A stretch of 64,000 nt of DNA from Xenopus tropicalis (GCF_000004195.4 NC_030684.2:67191392-67255391); one strand, 5' to 3'. Shown: positions 46,776 to 58,640, numbered from the stretch's first letter. Translations and numbers: made by a program. The notes: generated by a model not told the origin, from the letters alone.

Positions 46776-47655
46776 TTTAAACAAAAAAAATACTTAACTC
46801 TGGAGCGCCCTCCTCTGTCCAGACTTCCCAGATGAGGTCTTATGGGGTAAAATAAAATAAATAAAAATAAAAAAAAATAGCGTAATACAGTAATGAGATA
46901 TTAATAATCACCCCTCTAAAACGTGTTTATATCTAAAACAAATCTAGTGAACACCGCTACTAAATTTACTTCACTTTTCTGTGAAAACACATAAATACAA
47001 TCCACCGCAAAAGAGCGGTGGAGAGAGACGCCAAAGGGAGAGCGCGAACGGAGAGATTTGCAAGCCAGGATCAAAGCGAGTACTGCAGATCGCATAAAGA
47101 GACTGATAAGCAAGCAAGGATCTGACGCTGTTTACAAAAGGACTCCCGATGGGCGCAATTTTTATGGCGTTTGTGAGTTTAAACTTTTAATATGTTTTAG
47201 AATAAAGTTTTAGGATTTTACACATGTCAGTTGTATATTTGTCCAGCAGCAGGAGAAAGTGGAAAAAGAGAAGTTGGGAGTTATAGTTCAACCACGAGGG
47301 AATTTGTTACAAGCTCCAAGACCACAGTGTTGGTCTGTAAGTATATGCACAATTGGCTAAGGATGAAAAGAAGTCACGGAAATTCACTTATTTAAACAGA
47401 CACGAACTTTAAACATTTTGCGGTGGATTGTATTTATGTGTTTTCACAGAAAAGTGAAGTAAATTTAGTAGCGGTGTTCACTAGATTTGTTTTAGATATA
47501 AACACGTTTTAGAGGGGTGATTATTAATATCATATTACTGTATTACGCTATTTTTTTTTTTTTTTATTATTTATTTTATTTTACCCCATAAGACTTCATC
47601 TGGGAAGTCTGGACAGAGGAGGGCGCTCCAGAGTTAAGTATTTTTTTTGTTTAAA
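46776..47655. repeat. Large inverted repeat, 240-bp arms, unclassified
   Basis: The left arm (46776-47012) and right arm (47416-47655) are almost perfect reverse complements, both ending TTTAAAC at the outside. Outer blocks include AACTCTGGAGCGCCCTCCTC and inner blocks AATCCACCGCAAAA. The 403-bp spacer has no ORF of note but begins with a small hairpin around GCGGTGG. CCTCTATAGTT occurs just left of the left arm (46767) and again at 47719, about 60 bp beyond the right arm. The arms contain A/T-rich homopolymer differences only. Possibly a foldback-type DNA element; I do not recognise the family. Confidence 0.7.
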
Positions 47656-47884
47656 CCGAAGCACAAGGTATCTGGAGTGGGTTATACATTTCATTCACAC
47701 TGAAAAATTGTTTTGTTCCTCTATAGTTACATCACTGTATAACATTTAGTGGCTACAACGTACAGATACAGTTTAACTTTTGTTTGAAATTTGTTTTTAT
47801 GTAGTTAGGCCTGATAATTGACATACCAGTGCCATCTTGTGGTATATTTTTATATAACTCCTATTTTAATCCTTTTTCCCGTAG

Positions 47885-48003
47885 TGCTTGCATGCCATGG
47901 AGGTCCCAGTGATGATTCAGTTTTTGCCTGTGATTCTCACACAGCTTTTTCAGGTCCTAACTACAGTTTCCCATGAGGATGAGGTAGCCTTAAATTGCAC
48001 TCT
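47885..48003 (+). CDS. DOCK11: DOCK11 coding exon 23 in window
   Basis: 119 nt, phase 0 in, 2 out, residues 822-860 plus two bases of Leu861 ([39 protein letters not shown]). CCGTAG acceptor, GTAAGT donor. Confidence 0.95.
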
Positions 48004-48107
48004 GTAAGTATGCACTCAACAACTTAAAACATGTCCTTTCATTGTACTTTTGTTCAGTGATCTCCTTATTAGTGGAAAATTCAGGAATGTTTTAACATAT
48101 ATACTTA

Positions 48108-48552
48108 GGGGCACATTTACTAACCCACGAACATGATCGTAATGATCGGTAATTTTTGCGATTTTTTTCGGCGTCTTTACGATTTTTGCGTAAAAACGCG
48201 AGTTTTTCGGCGTCTTTACGATTTTTGCGTAAAAACGCGAGTTTTTCGGCGTCTTTACGAAAGTTGCGCAAAGTCGCGATTTTTTCGTAGCGTTAAAACT
48301 TGCGCGAAACGTTGCGCCTTTTAACTTTTAACGCTACGAAAAAGGCGCGACTTTGCGCGCAAGTGTTAACGCTACGAAAAAATCGCGACTTTGCGCAACT
48401 TTCGTAAAGACGCTGAAAAACTCACGTTTTTACACAAAAATCGTAAAGACGCCGAAAAAATCGCAAAAAATACGAAAAAGTCGCAAAATGTTCGTTTTCA
48501 ATCGGAATTTTTCCAATTCAGATTCGAAATCGTGTCTTAGTAAATCAGCCCC
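48108..48552. mobile_element. Palindromic GGGGCACATTTAC MITE
   Basis: 445 bp, flanked by TTA, with GGGGCACATTTACTAACCCA and an inverted AAATCAGCCCC end. The left arm shows a direct reiteration of a block with TCTTTACGATTTTTGCGTAA (48172 and again about 48211). It forms a long hairpin like the copy at 17262 and lies 105 bp downstream of exon 23. Confidence 0.75.
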
Positions 48553-49244
48553 TTAGTCTTTCATGGGTCATTTATTCACACTGGGCAGTAACTCATTCCT
48601 TTCAGTTTACTCATTTTTAGGTTTGGTTGTAGTATACATACAGTGTACATACAGCGTGCATACAAAAATCTTACTGGAGCATGATTTTTACTGGGCAGGT
48701 GGCAAAAACAATGTATAATACGACAAGAAAAGGACATATTATATGCACAAGTATAATTGATTAGAAAACACTAAAAAAATTACGCTGCTTTTACATGGTG
48801 AAGCCTGCTGACACGTGGCAACTTTTTGTCGCCATTTTTAACACAGCATAATAAACAGGCCCCTTAGGGTAATTAGATAACCACAATAAATCTCTACTAC
48901 CAGAAAGCCTTTCCACCAGCAACAAAGTGAATCGCCAGTGGAAAGGCATACGTGTCGCTTTGTTTTTCCGAAGCCACGCCAAGTTGCCTGCAAGAGGAAA
49001 CTTTGTGTTATCAGACAAGAAACTTATGACTCCAAAGAATTTGTCTTCAATTAAAGTTCATCTTGTACTTTATAATATTCTAGTACCCAGAATGAAAATA
49101 CAATTGTGGGGGTGAAATGGATAATAAAATTTATAGTACCATTAGGGCCAGATTTACTAAATCTCGGACTGGGAATCCAAAGGGATTGTTACAATCTGTG
49201 CGTCAGAAACCCTGGGGAATTTTTAAAAGATCACACTCTTTAGT

Positions 49245-49560
49245 GAGCAGGAGAGCCCTTCAATACATATGGCAGGCACTCACAGTTCCCTCAAGCAGGC
49301 AGTAGTAGATAAAAACAAAGAAACTTTATTGTAGACAATTAGACGGCGTAATGGCCTAAGGAGAGCCCTGCTGGGACTAGTCTTCAACTAAACCATTTTC
49401 GGGCCCCAGAACTGCATCGGACCGTCAGAGAGAAGCTGAACATAGCAGAGTTTGATCCAAAAGCATGGTGCAGACAAGGATAGACAGAATTGTATTCATG
49501 GCAGGAAAGGAGTCAGGGCAGGCAGCATACAATTAGGAATGCTTAGCAGTTTAATATGTT
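49245..49560. repeat. Unclassified repeat-like segment
   Basis: The segment is C/G-richer than its surroundings, with words such as CAGGCAGGCAG-like GTCAGGGCAGGCAGCAT and AAAGAAACTTTATTGTAGAC. The style recalls the segment at 62715-63100. It could be an LTR or 3' LINE piece. No ORF supports a class. Confidence 0.3.
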
Positions 49561-49694
49561 TTTTTTTTTACAAAATGTATTTTATTCAAAATGTGTTTGA
49601 CAGAGTTCTTATATATGTTTGCAGTGTACAAAAGAGCTTTATAAATATTAAGGTATAAATAAAAAACACAGACTGATAATAAATCATTGTCATA

Positions 49695-50053
49695 GGGGCA
49701 CATTTACTTATCCACGAACGCTCCGAGCGTTTGTTCAATTGGTCAAATCGTATTTTCCGCAACTTTTTCGTACCTTGCACGACTTTTTCAACGCTTGTGT
49801 GACTTTTTCGGTGCTTTCGTGACTTTTTCAACGCTTGCACGACTTTTTCGTATTTTTGGCGCAAAAAAACGGATCGGTTTTGCCACCGTTTGCAATCATT
49901 TGATATAAAAATTTTGTGACTTTCGGATCGCCGATATGATATTATTGTGACTAATATGATTTTTTCATAAGCATTTTTGTGATATTTGCGATCTTCATAA
50001 ATTTTCGTATTCAATCCAAACTTTTCCCATTCGGGATTCGAAAAATCTGCCCC
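49695..50053. mobile_element. Palindromic GGGGCACATTTAC MITE, diverged
   Basis: The ends GGGGCACATTTACTTATCCA and AAAAATCTGCCCC are flanked by ATA on both sides, a third target triplet for the family. The interior has CGACTTTTTC/GTGACTTTTTC reiterations (49778-49848). The palindrome is less perfect than at 17262. It ends 134 bp before exon 24. Confidence 0.65.
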
Positions 50054-50187
50054 ATAGTATTGTGAAATTCTATCTTTTAGGTTCCTAAATGTTAGTTTCT
50101 ACTCACCTCTGTAATTGTAACTGTTTTGGTTTGCAGGGTTAGGGATTCTTTCCTTAAATAATATATTTTTTGTATTGCTTTCTGCAG

Positions 50188-50257
50188 GGTTCTCCTTCAC
50201 ATTGTGTCGAAATGCCATGAAGAAGGTTTAGATCATTACCTGCGCTCCTACTTAAAG
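50188..50257 (+). CDS. DOCK11: DOCK11 coding exon 24, with GC donor
   Basis: 70 nt, completes Leu861 and runs to residue 884 ([20 protein letters not shown], then YLK). TCTGCAG acceptor. The donor is AAG-GCAAGT, a GC instead of GT, with an otherwise perfect U2 consensus. The next exon joins in phase 0, and no GT donor nearby preserves the frame. Confidence 0.93.
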
Positions 50258-51608
50258 GCAAGTTAATCATACTATGGCAGATCTTATTTATACATATTAA
50301 TAAATCTGGGATTATTGACTGTTTCACCTGTTTAGCTGAGGAAATCACTTATCAAGTCTAAAAGTTTGTAAACTAGTGATATCTCCAAGCAGGTGAAGAA
50401 AATTGACACTAAAACCAAAAGATTATGCTTTCAAATGCAATTACATTTACGAATAACTTTATTTAAAGTTATTTGAATTAATGTGCATTGGAGAGTTACT
50501 TTGGATCCCATTTTATGCAAGAAAACATTTTTGGGCATGGACCCCTTTCAGTGAATTATGTGTTGTAATGCATTTAGCAAGCCATTCTGACATCCAGCCC
50601 CCCCTGTCTGCCATAGCCTTAGCTGCTTCTTCCTTTAGGAACAAGCCAAACCCCATTGTTATAAAGTGCTGAGATCCCAGGCTTAGAGTAACTAGCTATT
50701 ACAAAGTAAATGGCAACCAGTCAGTGCCAGTCAGGCGAGTGTTGCTGTGATATTTTAAATCAGTTCTGTTCAGCTGATGGTTTCTCATGAAATTCAGATG
50801 TTATGCTGAAACTAACCTTAAAGAGAGTGTTCATCTTTTGCAAAGTCCTACTTTTCTCATAGCAAAGTACCTAGTTACCCTAATGAACATTAGGCCTGGA
50901 GAATCCACCTTGGTAATGCAGACATCAGAAGCAGGGAGCACTATCCCTGTGCCCCTTCCCAGCAGCCAAATGGGTCAATCCTATACCAGTGAATTTGGCC
51001 CGGGCATGCACATTTGCACTTAAAGCGATCCTTTGTGTTTACCGGTTCTCTGCAGATTGGTAGTGAGTGAGTACAGATTTTACATGTAAACATTGTGGAA
51101 TTTATTGTTTTTTGTTTTACTATTGCAATGGCAAAAAAGTTTTGCAAAGTCCTACAGCTTTGGCAGAGCTTTACTTTAGGGTTGCCAACCTGGGAAAGGG
51201 GGCGGCATGATGACTGTAACAGTGCACAAGATGAAATTAGGGAGCAATGATGTTTTTGGCGTGATGGCATCAGGGCCTGGGTTGTTGCCTCCTTCAGACA
51301 CAATAACCCTTCTTGCGGGGAAAAGTTTTGAACCGGACAGCCCCTTTGAAAAACCAGGTGGCAACCATAGTGCAATGAACTAAAGCCTCCATTTAGAAGT
51401 TTTCTGCCTCACTAAATTGACCAAAAAAGGTGTTTAGTATTTTTATGTCTTAAACCTAAACATATTCACTCCCATTGTCTGGCTCCCTTCTAGGTAGATA
51501 TTTTGCTTATTTCACATTCATTGTAAGTTGGTGATAAATAATCTAAGACTGCAGTTCTAAGACATGTAAGTGCTTACCCACATTTTATTATTTTGTTCTT
51601 TTTTCTAG
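50258..51608 (+). promoter_or_regulatory. GC-AG intron
   Basis: Starts GCAAGT at 50258 and ends TTTTCTAG at 51608. GC-AG introns are about one per cent of vertebrate introns and are spliced by the major spliceosome. They are often associated with regulated splicing. No repeat was recognised inside. Confidence 0.85.
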
Positions 51609-51734
51609 TATGTCTTTAGAATAGAGAAATCAAGTTCCTCGAATTCAAGGCCCATGCATGAAATCCTTGCAATCACAATGATAACAGTGCTGAAACAGTC
51701 TGCAGATTTTCTGGCAATAAACAAGTTATTGAAG
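51609..51734 (+). CDS. DOCK11: DOCK11 coding exon 25 in window
   Basis: 126 nt, phase 0-0, residues 885-926 (YVFRIEKSSSSNSRPMHEIL, AITMITVLKQSADFLAINKL LK). TTCTAG acceptor, GTAAAA donor. SADFL.(I/S)NKLLK is well conserved in DOCK9/11. Confidence 0.95.
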
Positions 51735-51893
51735 GTAAAAGCGAATCAATATGATCAGTATGTATTTGTTATTATTAAAAGCATAATTGCAACATTAGTT
51801 TTTTATGTATAATCCTGTTGAATGCTTCTTGAGCAATACAAACAGAAATTGCATTGCAAACTATTAACAAAAAACGCAGTTGGTAAAACAATA

Positions 51894-52217
51894 TGGGTCA
51901 TTTACTTAGACCCCTTTTGTGCTCATTTAAAACAGTTTTATCCAGACCTCTGGCTGCTCCTCAAGCTGGATAAATAATGGATTTAATGGATGCTCCCTAA
52001 CTTGCACAACTTAATGACATGCAAGTTGTGGTGCGGGAGGGGAACGCCTACTTGCCAAATGTAGGCAGCACACTTCAGGGGAATCTTTGTCTATGTGCTC
52101 TGTTTTGGAGCACAATTGCCTGTGGCTATTTATCTACCTGCAATCCGGGGATAAAAGTGCAAAGACATGGCAGATTACACACATTGTTTGCATTGTTCTG
52201 TACATTGTAAATGATCC
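51894..52217. repeat. MITE with GGGTCATTTAC ends
   Basis: The left ATGGGTCATTTAC and right GTAAATGATCCCCAT form short inverted ends. The interior is non-coding. The family looks related in style to other ...CATTTAC elements. Confidence 0.4.
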
Positions 52218-52606
52218 CCATCATGCAATGCTTAGTTTACCACATCATTATAATACTACTACTACTAATAGTAATAATTGCATCAAAACTTAAACAGAAC
52301 TTATTCATCAAAGAAAATGTTGGCATTCCTTTCAGATGCAGCAAATATTTTTTTTTCTGGCAGAATTTTTGAGCGGTCCTTTGGGGACCCCTGAACAAGC
52401 ATTTTGAACTATATCATTCTAAAGTCAACTAGCCAACAAAGATAGAGCATACAGCCTCCTCACAATCATTATCTTTGCATTGATGTTATCACAATGGAAA
52501 ATCAGATAAGCCAGCCATCTCTCAGAACTTTGGGAATTATTCATTAAACCCACACCAGAATGCCAACAGCTGTACTACTCAAGCCTTGTGCGGAATAACC
52601 ATACTG

Positions 52607-53225
52607 CAGGGATACCCAACCTTTTTCACTCTTAAGGTGGCCATACACGCACCGATAATATCGTACAAAATTTCGTACGATATTCGGTGTGTGTATGGTA
52701 TGACGGCAAGTCGACCGATATCGCAGGAAGCTGCTGATATCGGCCGACTCGCCGATCGGACCAGTTTGAAAATTTTGATCGGGCGCCATAGAAGGCGCCT
52801 GACCCAAATCTCCCTTCAGCGCTGAATCGGCAGAAGGAGGTAGAAATCCTATTGTTTCTACCTCCTTACCTGCCGATTCAGCCCTGAATGGTGTGTGGCG
52901 GATCTGACGATGTTTTGTGCGACCGATGGTCGCACGAAACATCGTCAGATCGCCACGTGTATGGCCAGCTTAAGCCACAGCCTGATGTAATGAGTGTTGG
53001 TGAGCAACACAAGCATGAAAATAGGTCTTGGCTATATGATAGCTCCATGTGGACTGCTGCCCTGCATGAGGCTCTGCTTGGAGTAAAACTGTGTCTCTGT
53101 GCCTCCAAAACTTGCCTCCAAGCCAGAAATGTAAAAATGGGCACCTACTTTGAGGCCACTGGGGGCAACATCAAAGGGGGTGGTGAGCAACATGTTTCTC
53201 CTGAGCCAAAGGTTGGGGATCACTG
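52607..53225. mobile_element. hAT-like MITE carrying a nested TTAA element
   Basis: The left end CAGGGATACCCAACC and right end GGTTGGGGATCACTG are imperfect inverted repeats. Body words GAGCAACACAAGCATGAAAA and CTTGCCTCCAAGCCAGAAAT belong to a common Xenopus repeat. The 8-bp flanks do not match, so the target duplication is not confirmed. The TTAA element at 52632-52973 interrupts it 25 bp in. Confidence 0.6.
52632..52973. mobile_element. TTAAGGTGGCCATACACG MITE, nested
   Basis: It is flanked by TTAA and has ends TTAAGGTGGCCATACACG and TTAAGCTGGCCATACACG on opposite strands. Interior hairpins GATATCGG/CCGATATC and AGGAGGTAGAAA/TTTCTACCTCC repeat the palindromic style. TTAA duplications suggest a piggyBac- or Kolobok-type mobiliser (inference). 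Confidence 0.65.
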
Positions 53226-53421
53226 CCCTAGATCCATGAATTGTCTGCACACTGGAAGTTTTTTGTGCAGATTTGCTCGTAGGTGCATACATGAATGCAA
53301 ACAAATGAAAGTTTTTAACTAGCTTTCAGATTTAGTCCTACTTTTTTAGCCCCCTACTTTTTTACACATTTTTTTAGAGCTTTCATAACCTCATAACACA
53401 GCTACAGATTGTAAACACATT

Positions 53422-53900
53422 GGGGGTCATTTATAACATTTGCGCAGTGCAGAATTATTGACACAGTGAACATATTTGCCCTGCCTGTGTTTATATTTAT
53501 AAAGCTGGACAAGACTGTTGCAAACATAATTGCTTAAAGCTTTTTAAATATGGCATATTCGCAAATTCTGAATATTTATGCGCACATTCTGAGTCTCAGT
53601 TGTACCACAACTTTAGTGGCAGAAAAAATATTTGCTAAACTGATTTCGAAAATTGTGAATTTATATTCGCAAAGAGAAAATCGGTGCTATATTCACACAT
53701 AATAAAAACGCACAGAGGGCATACTCATGCAAATCGCAATCTCATTTGCGAATTTTTGTGCGCAATTCGCATTTCACTGCGTTTCACAAAAAAAGGAAAG
53801 ACGGGCACAGCAAGGCAAAATGTAAGCGTTAAGGGGAAAACATGCGCAAACAACCATTTGTGAATAAAATATGCACTGTGCGAACTTTAGAAATGACCCA
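53422..53900. repeat. MITE with GGGTCATTT..GCGCAGTGC ends
   Basis: GGGTCATTTATAACATTTGC GCAGTGC at the left mirrors GCACTGTGCGAACTTTAGAAATGACCC at the right with a few mismatches. The interior carries several GCGAATTT/AATTCGCA words. Confidence 0.55.
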
Positions 53901-53944
53901 GTGTCTTAGCAGTAAACCTCTAATGATAGGATGATAGCACATAG

Positions 53945-54220
53945 GTAGATTTGTCACCTGCGGTTAAATCTGCACTATCACAGACAAATCTCCTGAAAAT
54001 GACTTGCCATTGAATAGCATCACAATCGCTGCAAGTAAATATTAGCACTCGTGGCGTACCGGCTTAAACAAAAGAATGCATTTCGGCGTGATTAAGTTGG
54101 ATCACTTAGAGTGCTATGTTTTACTTGCGGTAATCATAATGTCATTCAATTGCAAGTCATTTTTGGAAGTTTTGTCACTCGCTGTAGCACAGATTTAACC
54201 GACAGGTGACAAATCTCATT
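53945..54220. repeat. Hairpin repeat with AGATTTGTCACCTG arms
   Basis: TAGATTTGTCACCTGCGGTT at 53946 is mirrored by AACCGACAGGTGACAAATCT at about 54197. The interior is non-coding. Unclassified MITE. Confidence 0.55.
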
Positions 54221-54970
54221 GGTGCCATTGCACATAATGTAGTATTTTACATTTTTTGTTACTAATAGTTAGGGTCACTACATGGTGCTTTAAAGCACAA
54301 AATCCAAGGAATTTCTAAAGCAGGATGGAAAGTAGAAGAAAACGAAGAAAAGACAATAGGCAGAAAGGAGTGGTTGAGTATTTGCCAAGTAAGAAGGGAC
54401 ATGTTAGTTTCTCTGATTTCAGTTGTCCATTAAAGACGTTAATATTTACAATTTGTGTGTGGTTAGCTATTATTGGCTGAGGAGCCACATAACCGAGAAA
54501 CCACATTTATCTGAGAGTCTGATAATAATGAGCATCACTGGATTATTGTGCACCACACCTTCAGCACTACTTTGTCCCATTGTGTGTGGTTGTGATTACA
54601 GCTAATTACAGCTAACAGGAGATATACCACTAGAACAAATATTATTTATACCAGAACATATTGTTTCGTTAATGAGTTGTTACAACTAACAGGGCCAAAG
54701 CCTTTGCTGATGCTTCCCTTTCTAGCCCTTTTTCAGTAATTGCAGTGTTGTCACAATATGTGCACAATTTTGTAGCTGTGGTGCATTTAACAAAAGTTAT
54801 AAATACTACAGTAGACACGTAGATTTCACCATCAGTAAAACCATACAGGCCAACAAAATATTTATGGTGAGGATGAACCTAGAAATGTGCATAAATACAC
54901 AACCCTTGGATGAGCACAACACAGAGGCCGTTTTAAGTTCATGTAATGCAGGGTAAGGTAAGACACAAAA

Positions 54971-55305
54971 AATGGCCATACACGTTGCAATAATGACCAT
55001 TGGTCAAAGAAAGATTGTTTGTCCGCTCCACAAATGTTAAGAGCTGAATCGTCAGATATGCAGGTAGAAACAATAGGAATTCTTTACCCCATCTAACAAT
55101 TCAATACTACAGCCAATACATACAGCCAATGTTCAGGTGCTAAAGGTGTCCGATCAAAATTTTCCGTCCTGCCTGATTGACAAGACGACCATTTTCCAAG
55201 GCTTTAGCCGATATCGGCCACCTTGTCAACCCACCATATACCCACCGAATAGCGTTGAAACCTTGTTTCGTGTAATAATATTGGTGCATGTATGGGCACC
55301 TCCTT
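54971..55305. mobile_element. GGCCATACACG-type MITE, diverged
   Basis: TGGCCATACACGTTGCAATA at the left and GGTGCATGTATGGGCACCTC at the right. The family is that of 52632 and 58452. The TTAA flanks are lost. Confidence 0.45.
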
Positions 55306-56091
55306 TAGGTTCATCTTTGGTTTTCATTATATATAAAGTTATATACAATATCCACTTACACAGTGTTAAAATCTTATTGTAATACAGTACGTAGTGCAGT
55401 TTGATTTGGGAGTCCGTGTAGTTAGACACCCAGAAAGTAAACATTGCATTAAATAAGTTTGGTAAGGTTATCATCCACAGGATGCTATCATCCAAAAGGT
55501 AGACGTCCCTGGGTACATGGATACAAAGAGTGTTTGGAGGTGGGGTTATAGTGCAGTCCATTCCTGATGACATAACCAGATGCCACTGGCTTATGATATG
55601 ATGAGTGTTATCCAAAACTTAAAAGAAAAGGCTATGTTTCCACAATATTTCCACATCTTATTTTTGAAAACTATTTTTTTTTTTACAAATATTTAGGGAT
55701 ATTTAGTGCATCCTAACTATTAAACCTCACACTCCTTTAAACCCACTGAATGTTTGGTAGATGAACCAGCCTGTGAGATTCAGAGGGAGAAATATCATCA
55801 ACAAATAATGCATATTTAGTTTCCCATCAGCCTAAGATTTTAAACAGAAACTTGCTGGCTCCAAAAACTTTCATATCTAACCAATGTTTGTCAGTATCAG
55901 TCCCAGTGCACATAAACTGGATACTGAAAAGCTATTCACTTGGGGAACATATTTTTTAGCTGTGATAATGAGTGAGTAAGTACAGACTCCTACACAACAT
56001 TTCTGTACCACCACAATCACTGTCCAACTAAATTATCAAATAGTTATACAAATACTATATAAAACTATATTTAAATATTATGTAAGATATA

Positions 56092-57675
56092 TTGTCTTCT
56101 CCCGTATCACTAACTTTCTTAATGCCCATAATTTATTAGACCCTCTGCAATCTGGTTTTCGGCCTGCGCACTCTACTGAAACAGCCTTGTGCAGAGTTAC
56201 AAACGATCTTCAGGTTGCCAAAGCCAAAGGTCACTTTTCCATTCTTATCCTCCTAGATCTATCGGCTGCGTTTGATACGGTTGACCACTCCCTCCTGATG
56301 CTAATTCTGCATTCGATTGGTCTCCGTAGTCAGGCTGCATCCTGGATCTCTTCTTATCTCTCTAACCGTTCTTTCACTGTCTCCTACGCTAACAAAACCT
56401 CACCTCCAGTTCCTCTTAATGTGGGGGTACCCCAAGGCTCTGTACTTGGGCCGTTGTTGTTCTCCCTTTACACGCTGTCTTTGGGAGATCTTATCCATTC
56501 ATTTGGCTTCAAATACCATCTGTATGCTGATGATATCTAAATTTATCTGTCGACCCCTTTGTTAACAGTTGAAACTGAGACTCAAATCTCTAACTGCCTC
56601 CTGGCTATCTCTAACTGGATGAACCATCGCCACCTCAAACTCAACCTAACAAAAACTGAACTAATGATCTTTCCGCCTAAGCCTGGTCCTACCCCCCCCC
56701 CCCTTTTCTATCTCTACTGATGGCACCCTCATCAACCCCGTCGATTCGGCGCGTTGTTTGGGGGTGATCTTTGACTCCAGTCTCTCCTTTTCTAACCACA
56801 TTAACACCACTGTCAAAACCTGTCACTTTTTCTTACGCAATATTGCCAAAATTCGTCCCTTTCTTTCTACTGCAACAGCTAAGCTGCTCATGCATGCTCT
56901 CATCCTGTCACGACTGGACTACTGCAACCTGCTATTAACCGGCCTCCCTAGCTCCCATCTTTCCCCCCTACAGTCTATATTAATTACTGCTGCCAGAATT
57001 CTCCTCCTCTCATCCAGGAGAGTTCAGGCTTTTCCCCTGCTAAAGTCCTTATCGTGGCTTCCTATTAAACAAAGAATATCCTACAAACTTCTTCTCCTAA
57101 CCTTCAAAGCCCTCCATTCCTCTGCTCCTTACTACATCTCTTCCCTTGTGTCTCTGTACGTTCCTGGTCGACTCCTTCGTTCCTCGCAGAGCAATCGCTT
57201 GGTTGCGCCCCCCACTACTACTGCGGTTTCCCGCCTTAAACCTTTCTGCCTTGCTGCCCCTTACATTTGGAATGCCCTCCCTGATTTCCTCCGGAGAGAA
57301 TCCTCCCCCAGTCTTTTTAAAACTAAACTCAAAGACAACCTCTTGGAGCACTCCCACTGCACCTGATCTGGGAACTGGCACTTATATTGTAGTGTTACCC
57401 ACTGTGACTTACAGCACTTATAGTTGCCTATTTGTGTCTGTTAGTTACCCTCCCATATAGATTGTAAGCTCTACGGGGCAGGGACCTCCTTCCTCTTGTG
57501 TCCTCGACTCTTAACTTATTCCAGCTGTATTTATTGTTATACTTTGTATTTATCTATTATTATCTTATTAACACCCTGTTTGTATTAATGTACTCTACTG
57601 TACAGCGTTCGTACATAAGTAGCGCTTTATAAATAAAGATATACATACATACATACATACATATACATACATATA
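56092..57675 (+). mobile_element. L2-clade LINE, 5'-truncated and disabled
   Basis: Frames encode RT pieces in order: [64 protein letters not shown] (catalytic ADD), then after a break GVIFDSSLSFSNHINTTVK, LILSRLDYCNLLLTGLPS, YIWNALPDFLRRE. It is stopped by TAA at 56537-56539 just after ADDI, and the frame shifts at a run of C near 56692-56703. The 3' UTR has the L2-type conserved end (TTGTAAGCTCTACGGGGCAG, then AGCGCTTTATAAATAAAG) and a (CATA)n tail. Sense to DOCK11. Confidence 0.85.
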
Positions 57676-57680
57676 TGGGC
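57637..57680 (+). repeat. (CATA)n microsatellite at LINE 3' end
   Basis: ATACATACATAC units following the L2 3' UTR, probably derived from its tail. Confidence 0.8.
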
Positions 57681-58451
57681 ATATTGTAACTTTTATGAAT
57701 ACAGCGAAATGTGAAAAATGTAAAATTAAAAGGTAACCTGCAGTACATTTCCACTTTTAAAAAAAGTGCACAGATACATGTGCCTATTTTCTCCCACTGT
57801 TCAAATATTGATCAGATATTCAGTTTCCTTTGTATCATAGTAATTAAATGATAAAATAGAAACAGGAAGCAGTTTAATGGTGATAAACAGAGTGCAGCTG
57901 TTTCAGGGGCTATAGCGTTCTGAAATGCTGTATGATACATTTATCTTTATTATTTTTATTATTATTATTATTATTGGATGTATGCCTTGCTTTATTAGGT
58001 ATAATGCACCCCAACTGTGTGCAGTAAAGTGATATGGTAAAGTGCTATAAAACTATAGTGGTCAACAAGTCCCAAAAATGGCCCATGTGGCATAGGCTGA
58101 ATTGAGATTGTAGTAGTGCTATCAATATGGTTATTTCTAAAATTATATCATGTTTTTGCTCTATAGTATTGGAAAAAAAACCAGTAATGTCCACACATAA
58201 TTATCTGAGTGCCTTCCTTAGTTGTTTTACTTTCCAGTTGTATTAAGCTGTATAATTTAAAGGGAAAATAAAACATTTTATTTGACATGAGTTCAATCAG
58301 TTGAAAAGTAGAAAAAGTGAATAAACATGGTCTGAACCTCCATGGTCTGAACCTCCAAAAATATATATTTATTTTTCTACACAAACGTGCCTGGTTTCAT
58401 TAAGGAAGCCATAATGCTCTGATGAACCATTTCCTAACCATCCCTAAGGCT

Positions 58452-58640
58452 AAAGGTGGCCATACACGGTCCGATTCTAGCTGCCAATTTTTGTCCCTTA
58501 GACGGGCAGCTTATCGGCCTGTGTATGGGCACAAATGATGGGCCTGCCCTACCGGCATCTGGCCTGAGATCACCCAAATCCCTATTGGGCAGGTTTGATT
58601 TTTCAGCGGATCAGGGGCCAATGCGGTCCGGATTATAATG
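58452..58640. mobile_element. GGTGGCCATACACGG-type MITE
   Basis: AAAGGTGGCCATACACGGTC at the left, with an inner mirrored CAGCT...CAGCTTATCGGCCTGTGTATGGGC. The right boundary is uncertain. It belongs with the copies at 52632 and 54971. Confidence 0.5.

Noticed and set aside
46767..47730. CCTCTATAGTT flanks as a definite target duplication of the large inverted repeat
   Set aside because: The right copy is about 60 bp away from the visible arm end, so I record it only as a possibility.
50941..51375. 144-codon minus-strand ORF in the GC-AG intron
   Set aside because: No recognisable domain or start context, and nothing links it to exons. Treated as chance.
52888..53322. 144-codon + strand ORF, and 132-codon minus ORF at 52544-52942
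   Set aside because: Both run across the nested MITEs at 52607-53225 and past their edges. Open frames result from repeat composition.
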